This document shows, piece after piece, positions 1-7,103 of a stretch of 7,103 nt of DNA. The stretch covers positions 1-7,103 of the forward strand of contig QMOC01000135.1 in the NCBI GenBank assembly GCA_003648085.1. Reading direction: 5' to 3'. A program made the translations under genes and the position numbers. Under the pieces are notes generated by a model. That model worked only from the letters and a program-made list of their open reading frames with translations. It did no database searches and was not told the DNA's origin. This DNA is from Chloroflexota bacterium (GTDB lineage Bacteria; Chloroflexota; Anaerolineae; B4-G1). How positions within the stretch are numbered: the stretch's first letter is position 1; each line of letters opens with the position of its first letter.

Positions 1-36
1 CCTGTAACCTGCAACCTGCAACCCCGTAACCTGCAA
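1..36. repeat. Degenerate heptamer tandem repeat (CCTGYAA units)
   Basis: Units CCTGTAA (1-7), CCTGCAA (8-14), CCTGCAA (15-21), a divergent 8-base copy (22-29) and CCTGCAA (30-36) run head to tail. They end exactly where the dehydrogenase stop codon begins. The array is cut by the window edge, so its full length is unknown. It is a low-copy simple repeat in the 3' flank of the gene; no function can be read from it. Confidence 0.7.
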
Positions 37-1143
37 CTACTCTAAGTCATACTCCACCCCCACCTCCTCCGCAATTGCCCGCAGGTCGGCCGCCACTTTA
101 GGGTTGAGGGGGATGCCCTCGCGCAGGCGGCGCTCCGCCTCCTCGAACTCCTTCTCGCCGTGGATGTAGATACGAGTCTGACCCTCGGCTTTGGGGGCGT
201 TCTTCAGCCGCCGCTGCAGGTCGTCCATCGCGGCCTTGAATTCATCTACGGGCCGGAATGCGTCCACCCGCCACGCGCCGAAGAAGTGGCCGATGGCCGA
301 AGGAAGTGGGTTGCCCTGCTCGTCCTTAGGGTAGACCAGGTCGGCGTAGGCCGCCCCGGAGAGAACCGCGCAGAAAATGTCCACCCAGAGCGCCAGGCCA
401 TACCCTTTGTACCCGCGCAGGAGTTCTCCAGCCCCGCCCAACGGCAGCAGCCCTCCGCCGGCCCGCTTCTTCAGGTTCTCCAGCACTCGCCCGGCGTCGG
501 TCGTCGGCATGCCGGTCTCGTCGGTGGCCCAGCCCAGGGGGATGGGCTTCTCCAGCCTGTGATAGACCTCCAGTTTGCCCCGTGGCACGGTGCTGGTGGC
601 CAGATCGAGCACGAAGGGGCGCTCCTGGCCTGCCGGGGCGGCTACGGCGATGGGGTTGGTGCCCAGCATCGCGTCCCGCCCGAAGGTCGGCACGACCAGC
701 ACGGCGGCGTTGGTCATCGAGATGCCGATGCAATCGTGCTCCAGGGCCATCATGGCGTAGTATCCGGCGATGCCGTAGTGGTTGGAGTTGCGCACCGTGA
801 CGAACCCCGCTCCCACGTCCAAAGCCTTCTGAATGGCCTTCTTCATCGCCCGGTAGGCGGGGGGCTGGCCCAGACCGGCGCCGGCGTCAATCAGCGCCGT
901 GGCCGGGGTCTCCGCCAGCACTTTCACCTCGGGCCGGGCGACCATCATCCCGCTCCGCAGGCCGTTGACGTATCTCCGCAAGCGGGCCACGCCGTGGGAG
1001 TCAATCCCCCGCAGGTCGGCCGTCACCAACACGTCGGCCGTGATACGAGCGTCCTCCTCCGGGACGCCCATCTTCTCGAACACGCGCACGCAGAAGGCCT
1101 TTAGCGGTTCTGCCCATACGCGCACTTCACTCTCCTCTGACAT
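37..1143 (-). CDS. Malate/L-lactate dehydrogenase family oxidoreductase (Ldh_2)
   Basis: This 368-residue protein has the usual full length for the Ldh_2 (YlbC/YiaK/ComC-type) family of cytoplasmic NAD(P)-dependent 2-hydroxyacid/2-oxoacid oxidoreductases, which is unrelated to classical Rossmann lactate dehydrogenases. Visible family motifs are the N-terminal TADLRGIDSHGVARL block (41-55, His50), VRNSNHYGIAGYY (117-129, His122), GTNPIAVAAP (161-170), LDLATSTVPRGKLE (179-192) and GYKGYGLALWVDI (244-256). His50 and His122 are the conserved family histidines. The ATG at 1143 is preceded by GGAGG seven bases upstream (1151-1155), which fixes the start. Family members act on malate, lactate, ureidoglycolate, 2,3-diketo-gulonate or cyclic imino acids, and sequence alone does not say which applies here. 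The mutase upstream lies on the same strand but behind a terminator, so co-transcription is unlikely. The fold assignment is sure; the substrate is open. Confidence 0.93.
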   Translation of the reverse strand: MSEESEVRVWAEPLKAFCVRVFEKMGVPEEDARITADVLVTADLRGIDSHGVARLRRYVNGLRSGMMVARPEVKVLAETPATALIDAGAGLGQPPAYRAMKKAIQKALDVGAGFVTVRNSNHYGIAGYYAMMALEHDCIGISMTNAAVLVVPTFGRDAMLGTNPIAVAAPAGQERPFVLDLATSTVPRGKLEVYHRLEKPIPLGWATDETGMPTTDAGRVLENLKKRAGGGLLPLGGAGELLRGYKGYGLALWVDIFCAVLSGAAYADLVYPKDEQGNPLPSAIGHFFGAWRVDAFRPVDEFKAAMDDLQRRLKNAPKAEGQTRIYIHGEKEFEEAERRLREGIPLNPKVAADLRAIAEEVGVEYDLE

Positions 1144-1187
1144 TGTTCACCCTCCGTGTGATTGTTACCTATCGCAGGACATAATTG

Positions 1188-1201
1188 TTGACCGGGGTCA
1201 A
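1188..1201. promoter_or_regulatory. Inverted repeat TTGACC-N2-GGTCAA, possible operator
   Basis: Perfect 6-bp arms (1188-1193 and 1196-1201) surround a two-base centre, 45-58 bases upstream of the dehydrogenase start. Size and placement fit the binding site of a dimeric regulator for that gene. Read on the minus strand, one arm (TTGACC) also resembles a -35 box, but I found no good -10 at a 16-18 base spacing. A role as operator is inference only. Confidence 0.35.
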
Positions 1202-1204
1202 GGC

Positions 1205-1336
1205 GCAACGGATGAAAAGCGGATAAACGGATAACTCGGCGGTGAAGCAGTCCCAATCATCGTTCATTCGGGAAGAGGCCGTGCCGCCCCGGTCCGTGGC
1301 ATCCACCCATCCGCTTATCCGTTACCTATCCGTTGC
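1205..1336. repeat. Element with imperfect 28-base inverted ends
   Basis: Bases 1205-1232 and the reverse complement of 1309-1336 agree at 22 of 28 positions. They share GCAACGGAT, then CGGATAA, then CGGAT, with 76 bases between the arms. Each arm is itself built from repeated CGGAT(AA) words. The transcript could fold into a long interrupted hairpin, or this could be a small non-coding intergenic repeat or MITE-like unit. No convincing target-site duplication is seen: only a four-base CAAG is shared by the flanks. No reading frame of interest lies inside. Confidence 0.55.
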
Positions 1337-1440
1337 ACCAAGCACAACCCGGTAAACACATACCGTAAGATTAATGTAGCACAAGTTGCCCATCGGAGCA
1401 AGTGACGATGCTCACCTCTGGCGGCGCATAGCGTCACGAC
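1337..1440. other. Intergenic stretch with no recognised feature
   Basis: This lies between the inverted-repeat element and the mutase terminator. I see no reading frame with coding character, no tRNA fold and no repeat. It is part of the 416-base gap between the mutase and dehydrogenase genes. Confidence 0.6.
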
Positions 1441-1472
1441 AAAAACCCCCTCTATCCTCCGGGATAGGGGGT
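1441..1472 (-). terminator. Intrinsic terminator of the mutase gene
   Basis: Read on the minus strand, an 11-bp stem (1462-1472 with 1445-1450 and 1453-1457, a two-base bulge at 1451-1452) closes a four-base loop. It is followed directly by five T residues (complement of 1441-1445). The stem has a run of five G:C pairs at its base. It lies 88 bases past the mutase stop codon. The plus strand has no T tract after the hairpin, so termination should act on minus-strand transcripts only. It separates mutase from dehydrogenase transcription. Confidence 0.85.
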
Positions 1473-1481
1473 GTCACTTCG

Positions 1482-1497
1482 AACGACTGAAGTCGTT
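1482..1497. repeat. REP-like palindrome
   Basis: AACGACT and AGTCGTT form perfect 7-bp arms around a GA centre (or a 6-bp stem with a TGAA loop), followed by ACTACGAGC. The form, a short perfect palindrome in an intergenic gap just past a gene end, fits a repetitive extragenic palindrome. From memory, similar words recur in Chloroflexota genomes. The copy number in this genome cannot be seen from one window. Confidence 0.5.
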
Positions 1498-1520
1498 ACT
1501 ACGAGCAAAATCGCCAGGAA

Positions 1521-1543
1521 GGAGCCATCGTAGACGACGCTCC
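1521..1543. repeat. Second intergenic hairpin
   Basis: GGAGC (1521-1525) pairs with GCTCC (1539-1543), and an inner TCG/CGA pairing continues the stem. It sits between the REP-like palindrome and the mutase stop codon. It has no T tract directly after it on either strand, so it is not itself a good terminator. It may belong to the same repeat unit as 1482-1497 or protect the 3' end of the mutase mRNA. Confidence 0.4.
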
Positions 1544-1559
1544 GGTCATTCATCTGCTC

Positions 1560-3224
<1,665 letters not shown>

Positions 3225-3227
3225 AGT

Positions 3228-3236
3228 CTCCTCCTA
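3228..3236 (-). promoter_or_regulatory. Ribosome binding site of the mutase gene
   Basis: The minus strand reads TAGGAGGAG, then ACT, then the GTG start codon. The strong Shine-Dalgarno match supports the GTG start over any internal ATG. Confidence 0.8.
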
Positions 3237-3279
3237 ACCCTGACGAGCCGGAATCCAAACTTTACACCCCCTGACCTTT

Positions 3280-3308
3280 ATCATACACCTCTCACGCTTT
3301 AGTGACAA
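3280..3308 (-). promoter_or_regulatory. Sigma-70-type promoter of the mutase gene
   Basis: On the minus strand, -35 TTGTCA (3303-3308) and -10 TATGAT (3280-3285) are separated by exactly 17 bases. Each box matches consensus at five of six positions. Transcription should start near 3273, giving a leader of roughly 50 bases before the GTG. The promoter diverges from that of nusA. Confidence 0.75.
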
Positions 3309-3332
3309 GTTAATGCGGGTTCCCCGATCAAG

Positions 3333-3342
3333 TCACCGGTGA
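3333..3342. promoter_or_regulatory. 10-bp palindrome between divergent promoters
   Basis: TCACCGGTGA is perfectly self-complementary. It lies upstream of both the mutase -35 box and the nusA -35 box. It could be a regulator site for either gene, but a single 10-bp palindrome can also arise by chance. Confidence 0.25.
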
Positions 3343-3386
3343 TGGCTTCCATCTCGGTAACATTTTACGTGAGGGAAGGCGATTAC

Positions 3387-3415
3387 TTGCGTGTTCAAGG
3401 TGTCCATGTTATAAT
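3387..3415 (+). promoter_or_regulatory. Extended -10 promoter of the nusA operon
   Basis: A consensus -10 TATAAT (3410-3415) is preceded by the extended element TG one base upstream (3407-3408). A weaker -35, TTGCGT (3387-3392), lies at the optimal 17-base spacing. Transcription should start near 3422, giving a leader of about 70 bases. The extended -10 compensates for the poor -35. Confidence 0.75.
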
Positions 3416-3440
3416 TCGCTCGGCATATGGGTGTGGTGGG

Positions 3441-3463
3441 AGAAGTGGGCAAGTCCCACTTTT
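3441..3463 (+). promoter_or_regulatory. Leader hairpin upstream of nusA
   Basis: Bases 3441-3449 pair with 3455-3463 (nine pairs including one G:U) around a five-base CAAGT loop. The 3' arm ends in TTTT, followed by CTTT. It sits about 20 bases after the predicted transcription start and 28 bases before the nusA ATG. The shape resembles a weak intrinsic terminator or attenuator. Similar GTGGG...CCCAC hairpins are often seen just before rimP in this operon in other bacteria (from memory). A regulatory role is inference. Confidence 0.55.
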
Positions 3464-3490
3464 CTTTGTATTAGGGTCAGGAGACAGGTG

Positions 3491-5446
3491 ATGAAGTCGG
3501 AGTTCTTACTGGCATTCAATCAAATCTGTAGCGAACGCGGTCTACCAGGGGAAGTTGTACTTGAGGCTCTACAGACGGCGCTGGTGTCCGCCTATCGCCG
3601 TGACGTCGGTGCCAGCACAACCCAGAACATCACAGCCAAGGTTGATTTACAGGCCGGACAGGTGCGCATTTTCGTCGAGAAGCGAGTGGTAGAGACGGTC
3701 ATCAACCCCGACCAAGAGATCACCTTGGCGGAGGCGCGTGCTATTCAACCTAATGCCGAAGTGGGGGATGTGGTGATGGTCGAAAGCACCCCCAAAGATT
3801 TTGGTCGCATCGCGGCGCAGACCGCCAAGCAAGTCATTCTGCAACGTATCCGCGAAGCCGAGCGAGAAGCGCAGTACACCCGTTATGTCCAACAGGAAGG
3901 GGAGATCGTCCACGGCTCGGTGCAGAGCATCACGCCCCAGGCCGTGAGGTTGTATCTTGAGGGTACCGAGGCAATCCTGCCGCGTAGCCAGCAGGTGCCC
4001 GGCGAGCGCTATACCCTTCACCAGCGTCTGCGGGCTTATGTGCTGGAAGTCCGCAAGACCGGCCGTGGGCCACAGATCATTGTCTCGCGCAGTCACAAGA
4101 ACATGCTGCGCCGTCTGCTGGAACTGGAGGTGCCCGAGATTTTCAACGGCGCGGTCGAGATCAAGGCTATCGCTCGCGAAGCGGGTTCCCGTTCCAAGGT
4201 CGCTGTAGCCGCCCGCCAGCCCGGGGTAGACCCGGTGGGAGCCTGCGTTGGCATGCGCGGCGTGCGCATCCAGTCCATTGTTAACGAACTGGGTGGAGAG
4301 AAGATTGACATCATCGAGTGGAGCCCCGACGCAGCCACCTTCATCGCTAAAGCCCTCAGCCCGGCCAAAGTGTTGAGCGTGCAATTGGAGGAAGACCTGG
4401 TTGAGGGAAGGACCGCCAACGTGGTCGTGCCCGACGATCAACTCTCGCTGGCCATCGGGCGGGCTGGACAGAACGCCCGCTTGGCGGCGAAATTGACCGG
4501 CTGGCGCATTGATATTCAGAGCGTCACTGAGGCGGCCACCTGGGCCTTGCGGCAGGTGAACGAAGACCCCAACGTTCTACCCGCGCTAGGCGCGGTGGCA
4601 GAGTTACTCCCTACCGTTGCTACCATCCTGCGGCGGCATGAACAGGAGGGGCTGCCCTATAACAGTGAAGAACTGCTCACCCTGCGGCAGGTGATAGAAG
4701 GGGTTTGGGGTTACTATGCTTCGATCCGCAACGCTGAACGCGCCCGCCGTGTGGCAGAGGAGGCAGCCCGCCGTGTGGCGATTGAAGCCGCCGAGGCTAA
4801 GCGCCGTGCGGCCATCGAGGCCGCCCTCGCCCGCATCCCTCCCCAGGCCCACGGGATCCCGCTGACCGAGACAGGACTCAGCGCCCGGGTGTTGGGCCAC
4901 CTGGAGCGAGCCGGGTTGGCGACCGTTGGGGACGTGATGGAACACATGGCCGAGGGAGACGAGGGACTGCTAAAACTGGATGGCATCGGCCCCAAGAGCC
5001 TGGCCGAGATCAAGCGGTGCATCGAAGCGTTGGCTTTGCCGGAGGTCGAGGAGGAAGAGAAGGCCGCTCCTGCGGAGGAGGAAGCCGTCGCTAAAATAGA
5101 AGCAGAGCCGGAGGCAGTACTGCCCACTGAGCCAGCCCCTGAAGTGCCGACCGAAGCGGTGGAGGTCGCCCCGGAGATCGAGACGCCAGAGGTTGTTGAG
5201 GAAGCGCCGGCTGAGGAAGCCGGGGCTGAAGAAGTGGTGACCGAAGCAGTCTCGGTCGCGGTGGAGATTCCAGAATTATCCGTCGAGGAAGAAGAGGAAG
5301 AGGAGAAAATCGAAGTCAAACCCAAGAAGGGGCGCAAACGGGGACGCCGTCGTCGTCGGCAACTGATCTACGACGAGGAGACGGGCGAACTCATCGCCCG
5401 CCGTCGGCACAAGAAAGAAGAGGAAGAGTGGGAGGAGTATTGGTAA
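3491..5446 (+). CDS. nusA: Transcription termination/antitermination factor NusA
   Basis: NusA binds RNA polymerase and nascent RNA and tunes pausing, termination and antitermination. The N-terminal polymerase-binding domain (about 1-125) is followed by an S1 domain (about 135-200) and two KH domains (about 205-345). These carry [14 protein letters not shown] (250-263) and [23 protein letters not shown] (320-342). Beyond this core come a helical insert (346-450) with 8-residue repeats, a helix-hairpin-helix/alpha-CTD-like domain (455-515; [14 protein letters not shown]), a long Glu-rich stretch (516-607), a basic run (610-623, mostly Arg/Lys) and a short acidic end closing in Trp. At 651 residues it is far longer than the core family. 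I chose the ATG at 3491 because AGGAG (3479-3483) lies seven bases upstream and homology starts there. A GTG at 3431 would add 20 residues encoded by the leader hairpin. First gene of the operon. Confidence 0.96.
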   Translation: MKSEFLLAFNQICSERGLPGEVVLEALQTALVSAYRRDVGASTTQNITAKVDLQAGQVRIFVEKRVVETVINPDQEITLAEARAIQPNAEVGDVVMVESTPKDFGRIAAQTAKQVILQRIREAEREAQYTRYVQQEGEIVHGSVQSITPQAVRLYLEGTEAILPRSQQVPGERYTLHQRLRAYVLEVRKTGRGPQIIVSRSHKNMLRRLLELEVPEIFNGAVEIKAIAREAGSRSKVAVAARQPGVDPVGACVGMRGVRIQSIVNELGGEKIDIIEWSPDAATFIAKALSPAKVLSVQLEEDLVEGRTANVVVPDDQLSLAIGRAGQNARLAAKLTGWRIDIQSVTEAATWALRQVNEDPNVLPALGAVAELLPTVATILRRHEQEGLPYNSEELLTLRQVIEGVWGYYASIRNAERARRVAEEAARRVAIEAAEAKRRAAIEAALARIPPQAHGIPLTETGLSARVLGHLERAGLATVGDVMEHMAEGDEGLLKLDGIGPKSLAEIKRCIEALALPEVEEEEKAAPAEEEAVAKIEAEPEAVLPTEPAPEVPTEAVEVAPEIETPEVVEEAPAEEAGAEEVVTEAVSVAVEIPELSVEEEEEEEKIEVKPKKGRKRGRRRRRQLIYDEETGELIARRRHKKEEEEWEEYW

Positions 5447-5448
5447 CC

Positions 5449-5454
5449 GGAGGT
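5449..5454 (+). promoter_or_regulatory. Ribosome binding site of ylxR
   Basis: GGAGGT begins two bases after the nusA stop codon and lies ten bases before the ylxR ATG. This indicates independent initiation within the operon mRNA. Confidence 0.7.
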
Positions 5455-5464
5455 AATTGACCGT

Positions 5465-5836
5465 ATGGGCAAGCGACCTCATCGTCGGAAGCACATTCCA
5501 CAGCGCACCTGTGTCGCTTGCCGCACAGTGCGGCCCAAGCGGGAGTTAGTGCGTATTGTGCGGCTTTCTTCACCAGGGGCTGAGGGCACGGTGGTAGTGG
5601 ACGAGACAGGCAAGCGCAGCGGACGAGGGGCTTACCTCTGCCGCCAGCGCACCTGTTGGGAGACAGCATTGGCACGGGGACAACTGGAGCGGGCACTGAA
5701 GGTGACACTGACGGCTGAAACTAAGGCCTTGTTGCGGGAGTACGCGGCCGGACTGCCCAAACTCCTGACAACGGACTCTGAGGAAGACAAGGCAGCAGCG
5801 AAGGGAGCAAGTGGAGGAGCAAGTGGAAATGAGTGA
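5465..5836 (+). CDS. ylxR: YlxR family RNA-binding protein (DUF448)
   Basis: This 123-residue small basic protein carries the family signature: PQRTCVACR (12-20), KRELVRIVR (25-33), VDETGKRSGRGAYLC (45-59) and a C-terminal helical part. YlxR is a nucleic-acid-binding protein encoded between nusA and infB in many bacteria. In some species it has been linked to control of transcription (RNase P or nucleoid-associated roles have been proposed). Four cysteines stand as C16-x2-C19 and C59-x4-C64; metal binding is possible but not shown. The last 25 residues are a Ser/Gly/Ala-rich, probably disordered tail. It lies 18 bases after nusA, and its stop codon overlaps the infB start, so it is co-transcribed and probably translationally coupled to infB. 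Confidence 0.92.
   Translation: MGKRPHRRKHIPQRTCVACRTVRPKRELVRIVRLSSPGAEGTVVVDETGKRSGRGAYLCRQRTCWETALARGQLERALKVTLTAETKALLREYAAGLPKLLTTDSEEDKAAAKGASGGASGNE
5813..5819 (+). promoter_or_regulatory. Ribosome binding site of infB
   Basis: GGAGGAG inside the 3' end of ylxR lies nine bases before the infB ATG at 5829. It decides this start, which also gives the expected N-terminus of the IF-2 family. Confidence 0.8.
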
Positions 5837-7103
5837 GCAGGTACAGGTACAGGAAAAACGAGTGGTCGAGATCCCTGATTTCTTGACAGTGCGGCAGTTG
5901 GCTGAACTGATGGACGTCAGTCCTATCGTCGTGATCAAAGAACTGATGAACGCCGGCGTTATGGCGAACATCAATCAGCAGATTGATTATGAAACGGCTG
6001 CCATTGTAGCCCAAGAGATGGGGTTCGAGCCCAGGGAGGAGACACCGGCCATCCCCGAGGAGGTCACCGAGGAGGGACCAACGCTACTCTGGGAGCGCCT
6101 TTACGCCGGTGAAGACCCGGCGAAACTCAAACCCCGTCCTCCAGTCGTCACCGTCCTGGGCCATGTAGACCACGGTAAGACCTCGCTATTGGACGCCATT
6201 CGCCATACCAATGTGGTGGCCCGGGAGGCAGGAGGGATCACGCAGCACATTGGGGCTTACCAGATCAAACACGACGGGCGTAGTATCACCTTCCTCGACA
6301 CTCCAGGCCACGAGGCCTTTACCGCTATGCGTGCTCGGGGAGCCCATACCACCGACATTGCCGTGCTGGTCGTGGCCGCTGACGACGGCGTGATGCCCCA
6401 GACCGTCGAAGCCATCAATCACGCCCGAGCAGCCCGCGTACCCATCATCGTTGCCCTCAACAAGATAGACAAGCCCACCGCCCAGCCCGACAGGGTCAAG
6501 CAACAGTTGGCCGACATAGGCCTGACCCCAGACGATTGGGGGGGAACTACGCTCTGCGTCCCCGTCTCGGCGAAGAAAAAGATTGGCTTAGATGACCTGT
6601 TGGAGGCTATCCTGCTCGTCGCTGATTCCACCGAGATTAAGGCCAATCCCGACCGGCCGGCGGCCGGAACGGTACTGGAGGGGCGGCTGGACCGTACTCG
6701 TGGTGCGACCGCTACTGTACTGGTGCAGAACGGCACCTTGCGCGTGGGCGACGTCGTGGTAATGGGCGTGGTTCATGGTCGCGTGCGCAGGATGCTCGAT
6801 GGGGCCGGACACGCCGTTCAGGAGGCCCCGCCCTCGATGCCGGTTATGATCCTGGGCCTCTCCGGTGTGCCCGAGGCGGGGGAGATGTTCAAGGTCGTGC
6901 CGGACGAGCGCACCGCCCGCGCCATCGTCGCCAAGCGCAAGGAAGAATTGGCCGCCAAGGCCGCTGTCCCGGCCAGAGCTTTCACTCTCGATGACTTCTC
7001 TAGCCGTATCCAGGCCGGACAAGTCAAGGAACTCAACCTGATCATCAAGACCGACGTTCAGGGTTCCATCGAGCCGATCGTCAGTTCGCTGGAGAAACTG
7101 GGC
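5829..7103 (+). CDS. infB: Translation initiation factor IF-2 (3' end cut by window)
   Basis: The first 425 residues of IF-2 are present, open to the last base. IF-2 is the GTPase that brings initiator fMet-tRNA to the 30S subunit and promotes 50S joining. A single IF2_N domain (about 14-67; [15 protein letters not shown]) leads almost directly into the G domain, so the long disordered N-terminus of enterobacterial IF-2 is missing. GTPase motifs are intact: G1 GHVDHGKT (111-118), G2 region [10 protein letters not shown] (135-144), G3 DTPGH (157-161), G4 NKID (211-214) and G5 SAK (247-249). Domain II (about 275-365) contains [11 protein letters not shown]. The sequence ends in the following linker/domain III start ([14 protein letters not shown]). 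The ATG overlaps the ylxR stop by eight bases (ATGAGTGA). The remaining C-terminal part, including the fMet-tRNA-binding domain, lies beyond the window. Confidence 0.96.
   Translation, partial: MSEQVQVQEKRVVEIPDFLTVRQLAELMDVSPIVVIKELMNAGVMANINQQIDYETAAIVAQEMGFEPREETPAIPEEVTEEGPTLLWERLYAGEDPAKLKPRPPVVTVLGHVDHGKTSLLDAIRHTNVVAREAGGITQHIGAYQIKHDGRSITFLDTPGHEAFTAMRARGAHTTDIAVLVVAADDGVMPQTVEAINHARAARVPIIVALNKIDKPTAQPDRVKQQLADIGLTPDDWGGTTLCVPVSAKKKIGLDDLLEAILLVADSTEIKANPDRPAAGTVLEGRLDRTRGATATVLVQNGTLRVGDVVVMGVVHGRVRRMLDGAGHAVQEAPPSMPVMILGLSGVPEAGEMFKVVPDERTARAIVAKRKEELAAKAAVPARAFTLDDFSSRIQAGQVKELNLIIKTDVQGSIEPIVSSLEKLG

Noticed and set aside
160..1104. Long plus-strand reading frame (314 codons) opposite the dehydrogenase
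   Set aside because: It is the antisense shadow of a well-supported gene in GC-rich sequence. The translation is low-complexity and lacks family motifs.
1205..1336. CRISPR-like or phage attachment origin for the CGGATAA repeats
   Set aside because: The words are short, inverted rather than regularly spaced direct repeats, and there are no spacers, integrase or tRNA nearby.
3431..3490. Upstream GTG start giving NusA 20 more residues
   Set aside because: The extension would be encoded by the leader hairpin and has no good ribosome binding site. The ATG at 3491 has AGGAG at ideal spacing, and family homology begins there.
3647..4441. 264-codon minus-strand frame opposite nusA
   Set aside because: It is an antisense shadow; nusA on the plus strand has every expected domain.
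4714..5337. Ser/Thr-rich 207-codon minus-strand frame resembling a surface protein
   Set aside because: Its Ser/Ala richness is only the reverse reading of the Glu/Ala-rich NusA tail.

Overview
The window looks like ordinary bacterial chromosome from a fairly GC-rich organism using the standard code. The compact IF-2, the acidic NusA tail with a helix-hairpin-helix domain, and the nusA-ylxR-infB order suggest Chloroflexota, perhaps Anaerolineae. That placement is an impression from protein style, not a phylogenetic result.

Left half, minus strand: a methylmalonyl-CoA mutase large subunit (1560-3224) lies upstream of an Ldh_2-type malate/lactate dehydrogenase (37-1143). They share a direction, but 416 bases separate them. 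That gap holds a clear minus-strand intrinsic terminator (1441-1472), so they are probably separate transcripts. It also holds REP-like palindromes (1482-1497, 1521-1543), a 132-base element with imperfect 28-base inverted ends (1205-1336), and a short operator-like inverted repeat (1188-1201). A degenerate 7-base tandem repeat sits at the left edge against the dehydrogenase stop codon.

Middle (3225-3490): a divergent promoter region. The mutase has a strong sigma-70-type promoter on the minus strand and the nusA operon has an extended -10 promoter on the plus strand. A 10-bp palindrome lies between them. The nusA leader carries a stable hairpin between the predicted transcription start and the ribosome binding site.

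Right half, plus strand: a tight operon of nusA, ylxR and infB, the last cut by the window edge. NusA and YlxR act on transcribing RNA polymerase or RNA, and IF-2 starts translation, so this is the conserved coupling operon. Two frequent members are absent at their usual places: rimP before nusA and the L7Ae-like ylxQ between ylxR and infB.

I see no CRISPR array, tRNA, rRNA, transposase, phage gene or defence system. The points most worth checking are the alpha-CTD-like domain and helical insert in NusA, the leader hairpin with no rimP behind it, and the intergenic repeats.
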